Shown here: piece after piece, positions 15,962 through 25,423 of the stretch
How positions within the stretch are numbered: position 1 is the first letter of the stretch
Layout of the letters: each line of letters begins with the position of its first letter
Assembly (NCBI GenBank): GCA_021771035.1
Contig: JAETPU010000004.1
Location: forward strand, 113,796 to 177,795
DNA: 64,000 nt
Origin: Marvinbryantia formatexigens
GTDB lineage: Bacteria; Bacillota; Clostridia; Oscillospirales; Ruminococcaceae
Reading direction: 5' to 3'
Made by a program: the position numbers and the translations under genes
The notes under the pieces: model-generated
Database searches by the model: none
What the model saw: the letters and a program-made list of their open reading frames with translations, nothing else
What the model was told of the DNA's origin: nothing

Positions 15962-17116
15962 TCACTCCTTTTCCAATGTCGAAGACCGGGAGACGGACAG
16001 GATAATCCCCATCTCCGCCAGCAGCATCACCAGGGAGGTACCTCCCGAAGAGAAAAACGGCATACTGATACCGGTATTCGGTATGGTATTAGTTACCACC
16101 GCGATATTTAACAGCGCCTGAATTCCCACCTGGGAGGTCAGGCCGATGGCAAGAATGGCGCCGAATTTATCCTTGGCGCGCATTGCGATGACATAGCCCC
16201 GCCATACCAGCAGCACAAAGAGAATGATAATGAGAGTGGCGCCCACAAAGCCCAATTCCTCACAGACAATGGAGAACACAAAGTCGTTGTGGGGTTCCGG
16301 AATATACAGGTGCTTCTGCCGGGACTGTCCCAGCCCGCGGCCCATCAGGCCCCCCGTGCCGATGGCATACAGGGATTGGATGGTCTGGAAGCCCTTGCCC
16401 TGCGCATCGGAGAACGGGTCAATCCAATACTGAATCCGGCTCATTGCATAGGGAATTACCCCGGGGATCATCACCACAACCGCTATCAGGGCGCAGCCTG
16501 CGATAGCCGCCACACCGAACCATTTCAGATTGGCGCCGCCCACAATCATCATGATCATGGCCATGAGCAGCACCAGGATAGTGCCGGACAGATGGGGCTC
16601 GATAACCATCAGGCCCACAATCGGCAGCAGGATCACGATAAAGGGGACAATGCCGAACCGGAAGGTTTTCATCTTGTCGGAATACAGTTCAATCCATCGC
16701 GCGAACATCACAGCCACGGCAAATTTTGCAATCTCCGAGGGCTGGAAGGTGAGCGGGCCCACCACAATCCACCGCCGTGCACCGTTCATCTTGGGCATGA
16801 ACAGAACAATCACCAGGCACAGGAGCGTGATGGCATAGATGAGAAGAGAAAACCGAATGAAAATATGATAGTCGATATGGGAGAGCACCAGCATGACCAC
16901 GATTCCCAGGATGGCAAACACCAGCTGCCGGGAAATGTGATAAAAGCTGTTGCCCTCATGATAGTAATCATAGGCATAGCTGGCGGAAAACAGCATCACC
17001 AGGCCGAAGGTCAAAATCGTCAGCACCAAAATGAGAAACACATAGTCCAGGCTGGCGCGTTTGGCACTTTTTTTCGTCTGTTTTTCCTGCAGTTTCCGTC
17101 GTCTTGTTCCCTGCAT
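15962..17116 (-). CDS. ftsW: Peptidoglycan glycosyltransferase of the FtsW/SpoVE (SEDS) family
   Basis: About 384 residues with ten membrane helices. SEDS marks are FGLVMLFSASYAYDYY at helix 1, NGARRWIVVGPLTFQPSEIAK with the conserved RRW and QPSE, and GLGQSRQKHLYIPEPHNDFVF with the catalytic-region residues. SEDS proteins polymerise lipid II together with a class B PBP; the partner here is the PASTA-PBP at 21491. The start is ambiguous: GGGAGG is 9 bases from the ATG at 17116 and only 3 from that at 17122, so I prefer 17116. FtsW and SpoVE cannot be told apart by sequence alone. Confidence 0.93.
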   Translation of the reverse strand: MQGTRRRKLQEKQTKKSAKRASLDYVFLILVLTILTFGLVMLFSASYAYDYYHEGNSFYHISRQLVFAILGIVVMLVLSHIDYHIFIRFSLLIYAITLLCLVIVLFMPKMNGARRWIVVGPLTFQPSEIAKFAVAVMFARWIELYSDKMKTFRFGIVPFIVILLPIVGLMVIEPHLSGTILVLLMAMIMMIVGGANLKWFGVAAIAGCALIAVVVMIPGVIPYAMSRIQYWIDPFSDAQGKGFQTIQSLYAIGTGGLMGRGLGQSRQKHLYIPEPHNDFVFSIVCEELGFVGATLIIILFVLLVWRGYVIAMRAKDKFGAILAIGLTSQVGIQALLNIAVVTNTIPNTGISMPFFSSGGTSLVMLLAEMGIILSVSRSSTLEKE

Positions 17117-17174
17117 GGGCATTCTCCTCCCTTACTGGTATGCCGCGCACACCGAAATTTCCCAAAGGGATATC

Positions 17175-18185
17175 TTACATAATATATACCGAAATAACGG
17201 CGGCTATACATCCCAGCAGAGCCACAGCGGAAAACAGCATCACAATTTTCACTTCGCTGAAACCGCACATCTCAAAATGGTGATGAATAGGGCTCATCTT
17301 GAAAATCCGCTTGCCGGTGAGCTTGAAGCTGGTTACCTGCAGCATCACGGAAAGCGCCTCAATTAAATACAGAATACCCGCCAGGACAAGAATGAGCGGG
17401 ATTCCCACGCCAAAGGCCAGGGCCACCACCATGCCTCCCAGGAACATGGAGCCGGTATCCCCCATGAACACCTTGGCGGGATGGAAATTCCAAATGAGGA
17501 AACCCACACACCCGGCAGCCAGGGCGATGGATAAGAGCGTGATGCCCATATAGCTGAGCATGGTGGCAATCCCCATAAAGCCCAGCGCCGTAACAAAGGT
17601 TGTAGAGGCGGCCAGGCCGTCGATGCCGTCGGTGAGGTTGACCGCATTGACAAAGCCCACAATGATAATGACGCTCAAGGGATAATAGAACAGGCCGATA
17701 TCCCACTGGCCGATAAAGGGAATGATTAAGACAGTGGAACGATCGCCGGCCAAAAACAGGCTTGCCAGATAGGCAACGCTGATTAAAAGCTGAAGAACTA
17801 TTTTCTGAGAGGCGGTGAGCCCCAGGTTGCGCTTTTTGGCCACCTTGATATAGTCGTCCATAAAGCCTACAAAGCCGAAGGCCAGCGCCATCACCAGCCC
17901 GCCGAAGAACCTGACGTTTTCCAGCAGGTATCCCTGGGAAAACAGCCCATCCAGCTGGAAGGCCAGCATGGCATAGCCCACCAGGGACGCCAGCGTAATG
18001 CCAATGATGAACAGGATGCCGCCCATGGTGGGGGTTCCCTGCTTGGCCTTATGCCAGGTGGGGCCAATATCATTGATAGTCTGCCCATATTTAATTTTTC
18101 TCAAGAAGGGGATCAGCCAAATGCCCAAGGCTGCTGTGGCAACAAAGGCCAGCAAAGCTGTCACTAAAAAAATCGTCCCGCCCAT
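17175..18185 (-). CDS. mraY: Phospho-N-acetylmuramoyl-pentapeptide transferase
   Basis: A 336-residue polytopic enzyme that forms lipid I from undecaprenyl phosphate and UDP-MurNAc-pentapeptide. Seen are the GTPTMGGILFI motif, the catalytic aspartates in FVGFMDDYIKVAKKRN, NAVNLTDGIDGLAAS, the GDTGSMFLGG metal-binding loop and the SPIHHHFE His triad. The length and the ten-helix profile are normal. It starts 3 bases after murF ends, with AAGGAGAG upstream. Confidence 0.96.
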   Translation of the reverse strand: MGGTIFLVTALLAFVATAALGIWLIPFLRKIKYGQTINDIGPTWHKAKQGTPTMGGILFIIGITLASLVGYAMLAFQLDGLFSQGYLLENVRFFGGLVMALAFGFVGFMDDYIKVAKKRNLGLTASQKIVLQLLISVAYLASLFLAGDRSTVLIIPFIGQWDIGLFYYPLSVIIIVGFVNAVNLTDGIDGLAASTTFVTALGFMGIATMLSYMGITLLSIALAAGCVGFLIWNFHPAKVFMGDTGSMFLGGMVVALAFGVGIPLILVLAGILYLIEALSVMLQVTSFKLTGKRIFKMSPIHHHFEMCGFSEVKIVMLFSAVALLGCIAAVISVYIM

Positions 18186-18188
18186 TGT

Positions 18189-19553
18189 CTATCTCTCCTT
18201 GTACAACCTCTCGATAATTTCTTCCAGCTTCATGCCGCGGCTGGCCTTCACCCAGACAATATCCCCCGGCGCCAGCTGCCGGCACAATTCCTGGAAAAGC
18301 TCCTCTTTTCCTTCAAAGTGAATCGCCTTGCAGCCCGCAGCCTGAGCGGCCTGCACCATAGCGGCGCTGTCAGGGCCGTAGCCCAGCAGCAAATCCACTC
18401 CGCTTTCGGCGGCAAGCTCACCGATTTGGCAATGCGCCTGCCGGGAAAAATCCCCCAGTTCCAGCATATCGCCCAGAACGGCTATCCGCTTCGCCCCGCA
18501 CTCCATCGAGGCCAGGGTGCGCAGAGCCGCCGCCATGGAATCCGGGCTGGCGTTGTAGCAATCCTCCACCACGGTAAAGCCGCCGTGCTCCACAATATTC
18601 TGCCGCATCCCGGAGGGCTCGTATGCGCTCAGCGCTTTTGCCGCCTGCTGCGGAGTGATGCCAAACTGGACGCCTACCGCAAACGCCGCCAGAGCATCCA
18701 GCACGTTGTGCTCTCCCCGGCAGGGAATCCAGGCCGGGTACTCCCCTCCCTGCCAGCAGATGGTAAACGCCGTTCCCGAATCCCGCTCGCTCAGGGAAAC
18801 GGCCCGCACCTGGGCATCCTCGTTTTCGATGGCATAGCCTATCACCGTAAAGTCCCGGCTGCGCACCGTCTGCAAAAGGTCATTGTCCACATTGAGGATC
18901 AAGGCACCGCCCTTGGAGAGCCCCTCGGTGATTTCCAGCTTCGCCCGCAGAATATTGGTGCGGCTGCCCAGGTTCTCAATATGAGATACTCCGATAGAGG
19001 TGATGACCGCCGCCTGCGGCCGGGTGATCCTGGCAAGATGGACAATTTCACCGGCATGGGTCATGCCCATCTCGATCACCGCCGCCTGATGCCGGGGGGT
19101 AAGCTGCAGCAGAGTTTTCGGCAGGCCGATTTCATTGTTCCAGTTCCCCGGCGTCTTCAGGGTTTCATACTGGGATGACAGCACACAGGCTATCATATCT
19201 TTGGTGGTGGTTTTCCCCACGCTGCCGGTAACTCCCACCATATGCAGGTTAAATTTATCCCGGTAAAGCCCGCCCAGCTCCATCAAAGCCCGCTGGGTAT
19301 CCTGTACATAGAGCACTTCCTCCCGGCTGTAGGCCCGCTTCTGACGGGCCACCACCGCGGCTGCCCCCTTGGCGAAGGCCATATCAATATAGTCATGCCC
19401 GTCAAAGCGTTCGCCCTCCAGGGCAATGAACAGGCATCCCGGCTCGATGGCACGGGAATCCGTACTGACGCTTTGGATTGCGATAGGCTCCTGCCAGGGA
19501 GATGTGCGCCCCGTGAGCCGCTGGGAAATTTCCTTTAATGTTACTGTTTCCAC
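18189..19553 (-). CDS. murF: UDP-MurNAc-tripeptide--D-Ala-D-Ala ligase
   Basis: A 454-residue Mur ligase with the ATP-binding loop GVTGSVGKTTTKDMIA, the WNNEIGLPKTLL substrate motif, EMGMTHAGEI and the C-terminal EDCYNASPDSM and VLGDMLELGDFS segments specific for MurF. It adds D-Ala-D-Ala in the last cytoplasmic step of precursor synthesis. It lies 18 bases behind murE in the same operon. Confidence 0.95.
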   Translation of the reverse strand: METVTLKEISQRLTGRTSPWQEPIAIQSVSTDSRAIEPGCLFIALEGERFDGHDYIDMAFAKGAAAVVARQKRAYSREEVLYVQDTQRALMELGGLYRDKFNLHMVGVTGSVGKTTTKDMIACVLSSQYETLKTPGNWNNEIGLPKTLLQLTPRHQAAVIEMGMTHAGEIVHLARITRPQAAVITSIGVSHIENLGSRTNILRAKLEITEGLSKGGALILNVDNDLLQTVRSRDFTVIGYAIENEDAQVRAVSLSERDSGTAFTICWQGGEYPAWIPCRGEHNVLDALAAFAVGVQFGITPQQAAKALSAYEPSGMRQNIVEHGGFTVVEDCYNASPDSMAAALRTLASMECGAKRIAVLGDMLELGDFSRQAHCQIGELAAESGVDLLLGYGPDSAAMVQAAQAAGCKAIHFEGKEELFQELCRQLAPGDIVWVKASRGMKLEEIIERLYKER

Positions 19554-19571
19554 AAGGGTACCTCCTGTATG

Positions 19572-21035
19572 TCAGACGTCCCGGCGTCCTTTTCTCAACC
19601 CAAGCTGTCCTGCCAAGTCCTTGACAATTTCCTTCTCGTCAAAGTAGATGGTTCCATAGTCCAGAACCTGATAATCCTCATGCCCCTTGCCTGCCAGCAG
19701 CAGCACATCCCCGGGCTCGCAGTGCTCAAGCGCCCAACGGATGGCCTGGTAGCGGTCCGGTATCACCTCAAACCGGGTGGGGTGCCTGAGAAGCCCCGGC
19801 ATGGTATCGTCGATAATTTGCTGGACCGATTCATCCCTTGGGTTATCCGAGGTGAAGATCACCAGATCCGAGAGCCTGGAGGCCACCTCCCCCATCTTGG
19901 GCCGCTTGCCCCTGTCCCGGTTCCCGGCACAGCCGAAGAGCGTAATCACCCGTCCGGCGGCAAACTCCCGCACCGTGGAAATGGTTTTTTCCAGGCTGTC
20001 GGCCGCGTGGGCATAGTCCCGGATAACGGTAAAATCCGTTCCCACATCCAGCACCTCGCTGCGTCCGCTCACGCCTTCGCAGGTGTTGATTCCCTGAACT
20101 GCCTGAGATACGCTCAGTCCCGCCTGCACCGCGCAACCAATGGCCGCCAGCGCGTTGGAGATGGAAAAACGCCCGGGCATCCTGAAGCTGCAGGGGTACC
20201 GTTTTCCCTCGTACTCCAGCTGGAAGGTGCAGCCGTTCTGTCCCAATACGCTTTCCCGGGCCGAAAAATCCGCTGTTCCCAGTGCGGCGAACGACGCTTT
20301 CTTCCCTGCGAGCTCGTCAAACAGGCGCTGCCCATAGGCATCGTCCACATTGATTACGCTGCTCTCACACATATCGAACAGCTTCCTCTTGGCCTGGTAA
20401 TAGTTTTCCATAGTGATGTGGTAATCCAGATGATCCTGGGTAAGATTGGTAAAAATCCCGCACACAAAGCGGCATCCGGCAAGGCGTTCCTGATCCAAAG
20501 CATGAGAAGAAGCCTCCATCACCACATATTCGCAGCCCGCCTGGGCCATCCGGGAGAACAATGCGTGCAGCTCCGCCGGATCCGGCGTGGTATGCTTGGC
20601 GGGAAACACCATATCTCCGATCTCATTTTGTATGGTGCCAATGAGGCCGGTTTTCTTTCCCGCGTGCTCCAAAATATGTTTGAGCACATAGGTAATGGTA
20701 GTTTTCGCATTGGTGCCGGTGACAGCCAGCAGCTTGAGCTTGGCAGCCGGGTTGCCATTGAGATTGCCGCACATCAGCGCATAGGCGCGGCGGGTATTGG
20801 GCACCAGGATTTGATGCTCCAGGCCCAGATCATAGTCTGTCACAACGGCTTTGGCGCCTCGCTGCACCGCGCCGGCGGCATACTGATGCCCGTCGCTTTT
20901 GATTCCGCGTACACATACAAATACGCTCTGGGGCGTCACCCTTCTGGAATCGCAGGTAACCTGCTCAATCTCCGCCTCCAGAGGGAGCCCCTTCCCCTCG
21001 TATTCCACGCCTTCCAGCAATTTAGAAAGCAACAT
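19572..21035 (-). CDS. murE: UDP-MurNAc-tripeptide synthetase, probably meso-diaminopimelate-adding
   Basis: A 487-residue Mur ligase. The motif DNPRDE near residue 405 is the form that selects meso-diaminopimelate rather than lysine. Other marks are SRRVTPQSVFVCVRG, HTTPDPAEL, ASSHALDQ, DHLDYH and GKGHEDYQ. The ATP loop reads TGTNAKTT instead of the usual TGTNGKTT, with GCG for the Gly codon; the effect is unknown. Two modules of the three-stem family lie in the 455-base gap before it, so murE and everything after it may have a second promoter in addition to the mraZ one. Confidence 0.94.
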   Translation of the reverse strand: MLLSKLLEGVEYEGKGLPLEAEIEQVTCDSRRVTPQSVFVCVRGIKSDGHQYAAGAVQRGAKAVVTDYDLGLEHQILVPNTRRAYALMCGNLNGNPAAKLKLLAVTGTNAKTTITYVLKHILEHAGKKTGLIGTIQNEIGDMVFPAKHTTPDPAELHALFSRMAQAGCEYVVMEASSHALDQERLAGCRFVCGIFTNLTQDHLDYHITMENYYQAKRKLFDMCESSVINVDDAYGQRLFDELAGKKASFAALGTADFSARESVLGQNGCTFQLEYEGKRYPCSFRMPGRFSISNALAAIGCAVQAGLSVSQAVQGINTCEGVSGRSEVLDVGTDFTVIRDYAHAADSLEKTISTVREFAAGRVITLFGCAGNRDRGKRPKMGEVASRLSDLVIFTSDNPRDESVQQIIDDTMPGLLRHPTRFEVIPDRYQAIRWALEHCEPGDVLLLAGKGHEDYQVLDYGTIYFDEKEIVKDLAGQLGLRKGRRDV

Positions 21036-21161
21036 AGTCGCTGTTCAACACCTTTCCGGGTTTTGTTGAGATAGCCGCCTCGCACCGCCGGGACGGCAGC
21101 CGCGCAGCCCAAGGCCCTGTCTGCGGCGTAAGATGGTTCCCATTGCAGCAGCCTGAACCAG

Positions 21162-21260
21162 CCGGGATGTTTTTCGGTTGAGCTTTGGCTGAATGCCAGC
21201 CGCCGTTTGACCGGCAGGCGAAACCTCCCCATCATCGAAGATGATTGCAGTATCGAAGAT
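21162..21260 (-). repeat. Three-stem intergenic module, copy C (variant)
   Basis: Shares GGGAGGTTTCGC, stem TGCCGG / CTGGCA and the AAAAACATCCCGGCTGGTTCAGG tail (given in parts) with the family. The TTCACA palindrome and -10 are replaced by a hairpin ATCATC / GATGAT. It is the murE-proximal partner of copy D. Confidence 0.75.
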
Positions 21261-21311
21261 GGTAGAATATTCGCGTTCTACGCGGCTATTGAACCTCCAA
21301 ACTTGAACGTA

Positions 21312-21433
21312 CCGGGATGTTTCACGGTTTGGTTTTGTCAAGCACCGGCCACGCCTTCGGGCCGGAGAGCGAAACTCCCCAATGTTCTTCGATGATTGCA
21401 GGTTCACACTCCGTGTGAACATTGTACCACAAA
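21312..21433 (-). repeat. Three-stem intergenic module, copy D
   Basis: Minus strand: extended -10 TGGTACAAT (21429-21421), palindrome TTCACAC-gga-GTGTGAA, a short insert containing ATCATCGAAGAAC, GGGGAGTTTCGC, stem CTCCGGCC / GGCCGGTG (imperfect at the end), then the AAACATCCCGG tail. The -10 lies 386 bases before the murE start. Confidence 0.82.
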
Positions 21434-21490
21434 TCCCAGTTCCTGACAAAACAGGCAAGTTCACCGCAATCCGCCTGCTATGAGGAACAG

Positions 21491-23707
21491 CTACTCCTGA
21501 ACCGTCTTATCCGCAAACTGGACGGTGACAACGGTTCCCTGCGGTACCATCTCCCCTGCCGCGGGCGACTGGCTGATGGCCTCCACTGTGGCTCCCTCGA
21601 TACTGGCGCCCTGTATCCGGATATTCAGCCCGCTGTTAAGCAGCGTTTTGTTGGCCACCTGTCCGGAGAGCCCTGTCACCTTGGGAACCTCCACCATCTG
21701 CTGCTCGGCCCCCTGTTCGGTATACAGGATGACCGTACCGCCCCTGGGCAGAGGTTCTCCCGCCGCCGGAATCTGGCTGACAACAGTGTCTCCGTCTCCT
21801 ACAACCCGGGCTTTGAGCCCCTTCTGGCCCACCTGAGTTTCCGCATCATAGGCGCTCACGTTTACCATGTTGGGCGTCTCCACATCCATGGTCGCCAATT
21901 CTTCCTCCGTGTACTGGGGCTCCACACCCAGGTAGGGCAGGATATCCTCTAAAATATTTCCTACAACAGGCGCCGCGATTACGGAGCCATAGGTATTATT
22001 GAGATTGGGCTCATCCAAGAGCACCAGCACAGCCACCTGCGGGTCGTTGGCCGGGGCAAAGCCCAAAAAGGACAGGACGTTCTTTTCCTCTTCGTTTTTG
22101 TTCTGGTCCAGCTTCTGAGAAGTACCGGTTTTACCGCCAATCCGGTAACCGGGCCGGTAGGCAAGCCGTCCGGAACCGCCGCTGCCCGCTACAACCTGCT
22201 CACACATGAGGGCAATGGTGTCCGATGTTTCCTTGGATACCACCTGGCGCACCACCTGGGGCTCTGTGGTCTTGACGATGCTTCCGTTTTCATCCAGGAT
22301 CTGAGATACGATATAGGGCTTCATCAGCTGTCCGTCATTGAGTACGCCGCAGATAGCGGTGAGCAGCTGAATCGGCGTCACCTTAAAGGACTGCCCCATG
22401 GAGGAGCTGGCCAGGTTCAGCACGGTCATGGAGTCCCGGTTATGCATGATTCCGTTGGCTTCTCCGGGCAGATCCACCCCGGTGATGTCCGTCAGGCCGA
22501 AGAGTTCGAAATAGTCGTAGAATTTCTCCACGCCCAGGCGCTCGCCGATGGTCATAAACGCCGGGTTGCAGGAGTGCATCAGAGCCCCCAGGAAGTTCTG
22601 GGTACCGTGGCCTCCTGTCTTCCAGCATCTGATGGTTTCACCGGACACCTCATGGTATCCGTTGCACACAAAGGTGTCGTCCTGGTGGACAACGCCCTCC
22701 TCCATCGCGGCGGAGGCGGTGAGGATTTTGAATACCGAACCGGGCTCATAGGGATCGGAGATGGCCTTATTTCTCCACTGGATAAACTGCGCCTGCTGCA
22801 AAGCCTCTTTGTATTCATCCCCCTCCAGGCCCTCCAGAGTGGCCAGCAGATAGGGGTCCGTCACCTCTGTGGGGGAGTTGGGGTCGAAGTCGCCCTTGGT
22901 TGCCATGCCCAAAATGGCGCCCGTCTTCACATCCATGGCGATGCCCACCGCACGCTGGCGGACATCGTTTTCCTTCACCGCCGCCTCCAGGTGTTTTTCT
23001 ACATAGTGCTGCACGGTTTCGTCGATGGTCAAGACGATACTGTTGCCGTTTTCGGCCTCATACATCTTATCGTATTTGTAGGGCATATCCTCACCCTTGG
23101 CGTTTTTTACCGAGACAATCTGTCCGGGCGTCCCGCTGAGGATGGAGTTGTAATAGGCTTCCAGGCCATAGGCCCCCTGGTTTTCCGAGCCGGTGAAGCC
23201 CAACACATCGGCGGCAAAGTTATCGAAGGGATAGTACCTTTTATTATCCTCGTCCAAATTGATGCAGTTAATCTTATTGTCCGTCTTAAATTTTGTAATC
23301 TGATCCGCCAGAGGCCGTTCAATCTTCCGCTTGATGATCTCATAGTAGGTGTTTTTGCGGGAGCGCTCCAGGATATAGTCCTTATCCACCTCCAGAAGTT
23401 CCGAAAGATAATCGGCTACCAGTTCCCGCTCCTCCTCGGATTTGATGTCCACCGGGGAAATGGAAACAGTCCAGACCGTGGCGCTCTGGGCCAAAACCTT
23501 CATATTCCTGTCGTAGATGGTTCCCCGCTCAGGGCTGATGGTGGTGACGCGCATCTGCTGTTTGGCCGCCAGCTTCTGATAATATTCCCCGTCAAACAGC
23601 TGCAGCTTTGCCAGCCGGCAGATGAGGCCCCCGAACCCCACAATACAGATAAAACTGAGAAAGAAAGCCATGCGCTTGCGCATTTTAACAGTCGGTCCTT
23701 TGGCCAT
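21491..23707 (-). CDS. Class B penicillin-binding transpeptidase with two PASTA domains (SpoVD/PBP2-like)
   Basis: A 738-residue protein with one N-terminal membrane helix (residues 10-32), a dimerisation domain, and a transpeptidase domain with SVFK (active-site Ser in PGSVFKILT), the SCN triad in HSCNPAFM and KTG in GGKTGTSQ. Two PASTA domains follow from about residue 600 (VNVSAYDAETQVGQKGLKAR and VPKVTGLSGQVANKTLLNSG). In spore formers such a dcw-encoded PASTA-PBP is SpoVD or the division PBP; both act with FtsW/SpoVE. The ATG at 23707 has GGGAGG 9 bases upstream. Confidence 0.93.
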   Translation of the reverse strand: MAKGPTVKMRKRMAFFLSFICIVGFGGLICRLAKLQLFDGEYYQKLAAKQQMRVTTISPERGTIYDRNMKVLAQSATVWTVSISPVDIKSEEERELVADYLSELLEVDKDYILERSRKNTYYEIIKRKIERPLADQITKFKTDNKINCINLDEDNKRYYPFDNFAADVLGFTGSENQGAYGLEAYYNSILSGTPGQIVSVKNAKGEDMPYKYDKMYEAENGNSIVLTIDETVQHYVEKHLEAAVKENDVRQRAVGIAMDVKTGAILGMATKGDFDPNSPTEVTDPYLLATLEGLEGDEYKEALQQAQFIQWRNKAISDPYEPGSVFKILTASAAMEEGVVHQDDTFVCNGYHEVSGETIRCWKTGGHGTQNFLGALMHSCNPAFMTIGERLGVEKFYDYFELFGLTDITGVDLPGEANGIMHNRDSMTVLNLASSSMGQSFKVTPIQLLTAICGVLNDGQLMKPYIVSQILDENGSIVKTTEPQVVRQVVSKETSDTIALMCEQVVAGSGGSGRLAYRPGYRIGGKTGTSQKLDQNKNEEEKNVLSFLGFAPANDPQVAVLVLLDEPNLNNTYGSVIAAPVVGNILEDILPYLGVEPQYTEEELATMDVETPNMVNVSAYDAETQVGQKGLKARVVGDGDTVVSQIPAAGEPLPRGGTVILYTEQGAEQQMVEVPKVTGLSGQVANKTLLNSGLNIRIQGASIEGATVEAISQSPAAGEMVPQGTVVTVQFADKTVQE

Positions 23708-23809
23708 GTGGTAATTCCTCCCTATTTCGCCGGTTCATTGATCTCTGCCGCTGTGTACCGCGCCAATAAGGCGCAATGAGCTTGCCCACTCCCCCTGGCA
23801 AAAAAGAAA

Positions 23810-23844
23810 CTAAGAGCTAAGGATTCCAACCGCTTAACTCTTAG
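23810..23844 (-). terminator. Hairpin between ftsL-like gene and the PBP gene
   Basis: Arms CTAAGAG-TTAAG / CTTAG-CTCTTAG with an 11-base loop, followed on the minus strand by TTTCTTTTTT. It is inside the dcw operon, so it may be a partial terminator that lowers PBP expression relative to mraZ-rsmH. Confidence 0.7.
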
Positions 23845-23865
23845 CTACCATTTTATCATATTTTT

Positions 23866-24351
23866 TTACAGATGCAGGTATTCCTTAATTTGGCCGATCC
23901 AGTTTCCAATTTTACTCCAAAGCGTCACGCTCTGCTCGTTCGGGACCTCAATCCGGTTGCCCTCACTGAGATCAATACACTGCACCTGATAATTCTCTAT
24001 CTTGCTCAGCCCCATGCTGGCAGCCGTCTCCTCGATACTCTTGATGGACATTTTTCCTTCGATTTCCGAGGTAAGGCGGGTCTTTTCACTCATCAGCACA
24101 TTCAGCTGCTCGGTCTGCCGGTTGATTTCATCGCCGATTTCATTGAGCGTAGCCTGATTATACAGGACAACGGATGCAATTGCAACAATCGAAATCACGA
24201 GCGCCATGCTTTTGACCATGAGCGCACGCGCGGCTTTTGTCTTTTGGCTGTTTTTTCCGACAACCCTTACCCGGGGCGCCGGCTGTTCTTTTCTCTTTGG
24301 TACCCGCGTTTCGAAGCGTTCAAAGTCATAAGCCAGGCTGTGATTCGCCAT
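23866..24351 (-). CDS. FtsL-like septum formation protein
   Basis: A 161-residue bitopic protein: basic cytoplasmic tail, one membrane helix at about residues 46-66, then a coiled coil (LNEIGDEINRQTEQLNVLMS) ending in the FtsL/DivIC-type AASMGLSKIENYQVQ segment. Size, topology and the position between rsmH and the dcw PBP gene identify the FtsL role: scaffolding the septal SEDS-PBP pair with DivIB/DivIC. Sequence conservation in FtsL is low, so the symbol is left open. Confidence 0.82.
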   Translation of the reverse strand: MANHSLAYDFERFETRVPKRKEQPAPRVRVVGKNSQKTKAARALMVKSMALVISIVAIASVVLYNQATLNEIGDEINRQTEQLNVLMSEKTRLTSEIEGKMSIKSIEETAASMGLSKIENYQVQCIDLSEGNRIEVPNEQSVTLWSKIGNWIGQIKEYLHL

Positions 24352-24393
24352 CGTCTTTCCCTTCCTTTTCCAAATTTATTTCCATGAATTTAG

Positions 24394-25344
24394 TCAGTTC
24401 TCTTCTTCGTCTGCAAGCCGCTGGACTACCCTGAGCTTTGCGCTGTGGCTGCGCCGGTTCTCGGCCAGTTCCTGGGGGGTTGCCTCAATAGGCTTGCGTG
24501 TAATGAGCGTTACTTTTGGTTTGTTGTTGCAGACACACACCGGGAATTGGGGCGGGCAGATACAGCCCTTCGCCCACTGAGCAAATTTTTGTTTGACCAT
24601 CCTGTCCTCCAGGGAATGAAACGTCAAAACAGCAAACCGCCCATCTGCCGCAAGCAAATCCAGCGCCCGCTCCAGGCACTCGCTCAGAGCATCCAGCTCC
24701 GAATTGACCGCAATCCGGATGGCCTGGAAACTGCGCTTGGCGGGATGCCCGCCCTCCCGGCGCTTGGCCGCCGGAATGGCGCTTTTCACCAGCTCAGCCA
24801 GCTGGGTTGTCGTTTCAATCGGGCTTTCCTGACGGGCCTGTACAATAAAGCGCGCTATGCGCTGAGCAAATTTTTCTTCGCCGTATTCTCTGAGGATTCT
24901 GGCCAGTTCCCGCTCCTCATAGGTATTGACAACCTCATAGGCGGAAACCCCCTCCTGCGCCATGCGCATATCCAGCTTTGCCTCGCTCTGGTAGGAAAAC
25001 CCCCGCTGTGCCGTATCCAGCTGGTGGGAGGAGACCCCCAAATCCAAAAGGATGCCATCCACCTTGGTGATCCCCCGGGCCTTTAGCTCCTGCGCCATAC
25101 GGGAAAAATCGCTGTGAACCACCTGGGCCTGAGGATAGCCCTTCAGGCGTTCCCGGCAAATTGCCACAGCATCCGGATCCTTATCAAAAGTAAAGAGCTT
25201 TCCGGTAGTCAGGCGTTTGGCAATCTCCTGAGAATGGCCCGCACCGCCGCCGGTTCCGTCTACATAGATCCCATCCTGACGGATATTCAGAGCATCCATA
25301 CATTCCGTAAGCATCACGGAAAAATGCTGAAATTCCATTGGCAA
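24394..25344 (-). CDS. rsmH: 16S rRNA (cytosine1402-N4)-methyltransferase
   Basis: A 316-residue enzyme (MraW) that methylates C1402 in the ribosomal P site. Seen are HFSVMLTECMDAL, the SAM loop DGTGGGAGHSQEIAKR, LLDLGVSSHQLD, RGFSYQSEAKLDMRM, the KRSFQAIRIAVNSEL segment and VLTFHSLEDRMVKQ. All are diagnostic. The gene is second in the dcw operon after mraZ. Confidence 0.96.
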   Translation of the reverse strand: MPMEFQHFSVMLTECMDALNIRQDGIYVDGTGGGAGHSQEIAKRLTTGKLFTFDKDPDAVAICRERLKGYPQAQVVHSDFSRMAQELKARGITKVDGILLDLGVSSHQLDTAQRGFSYQSEAKLDMRMAQEGVSAYEVVNTYEERELARILREYGEEKFAQRIARFIVQARQESPIETTTQLAELVKSAIPAAKRREGGHPAKRSFQAIRIAVNSELDALSECLERALDLLAADGRFAVLTFHSLEDRMVKQKFAQWAKGCICPPQFPVCVCNNKPKVTLITRKPIEATPQELAENRRSHSAKLRVVQRLADEEEN

Positions 25345-25423
25345 CGCCCTCTCCTTTCTGGAAGCTGAATGTCCTTCCCGCGAAAGGCGGGCCAGGTTCC
25401 AATCCGTTTCGGCAGTACGGTCT

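Noticed and set aside
19569..21074. 501-codon plus-strand frame
   Set aside because: Mirror frame of murE, a GC-rich gene in which the antisense third frame stays open by codon bias.
22442..23779. 445-codon plus-strand frame
   Set aside because: Antisense of the PASTA-PBP gene; no motif or start signal.
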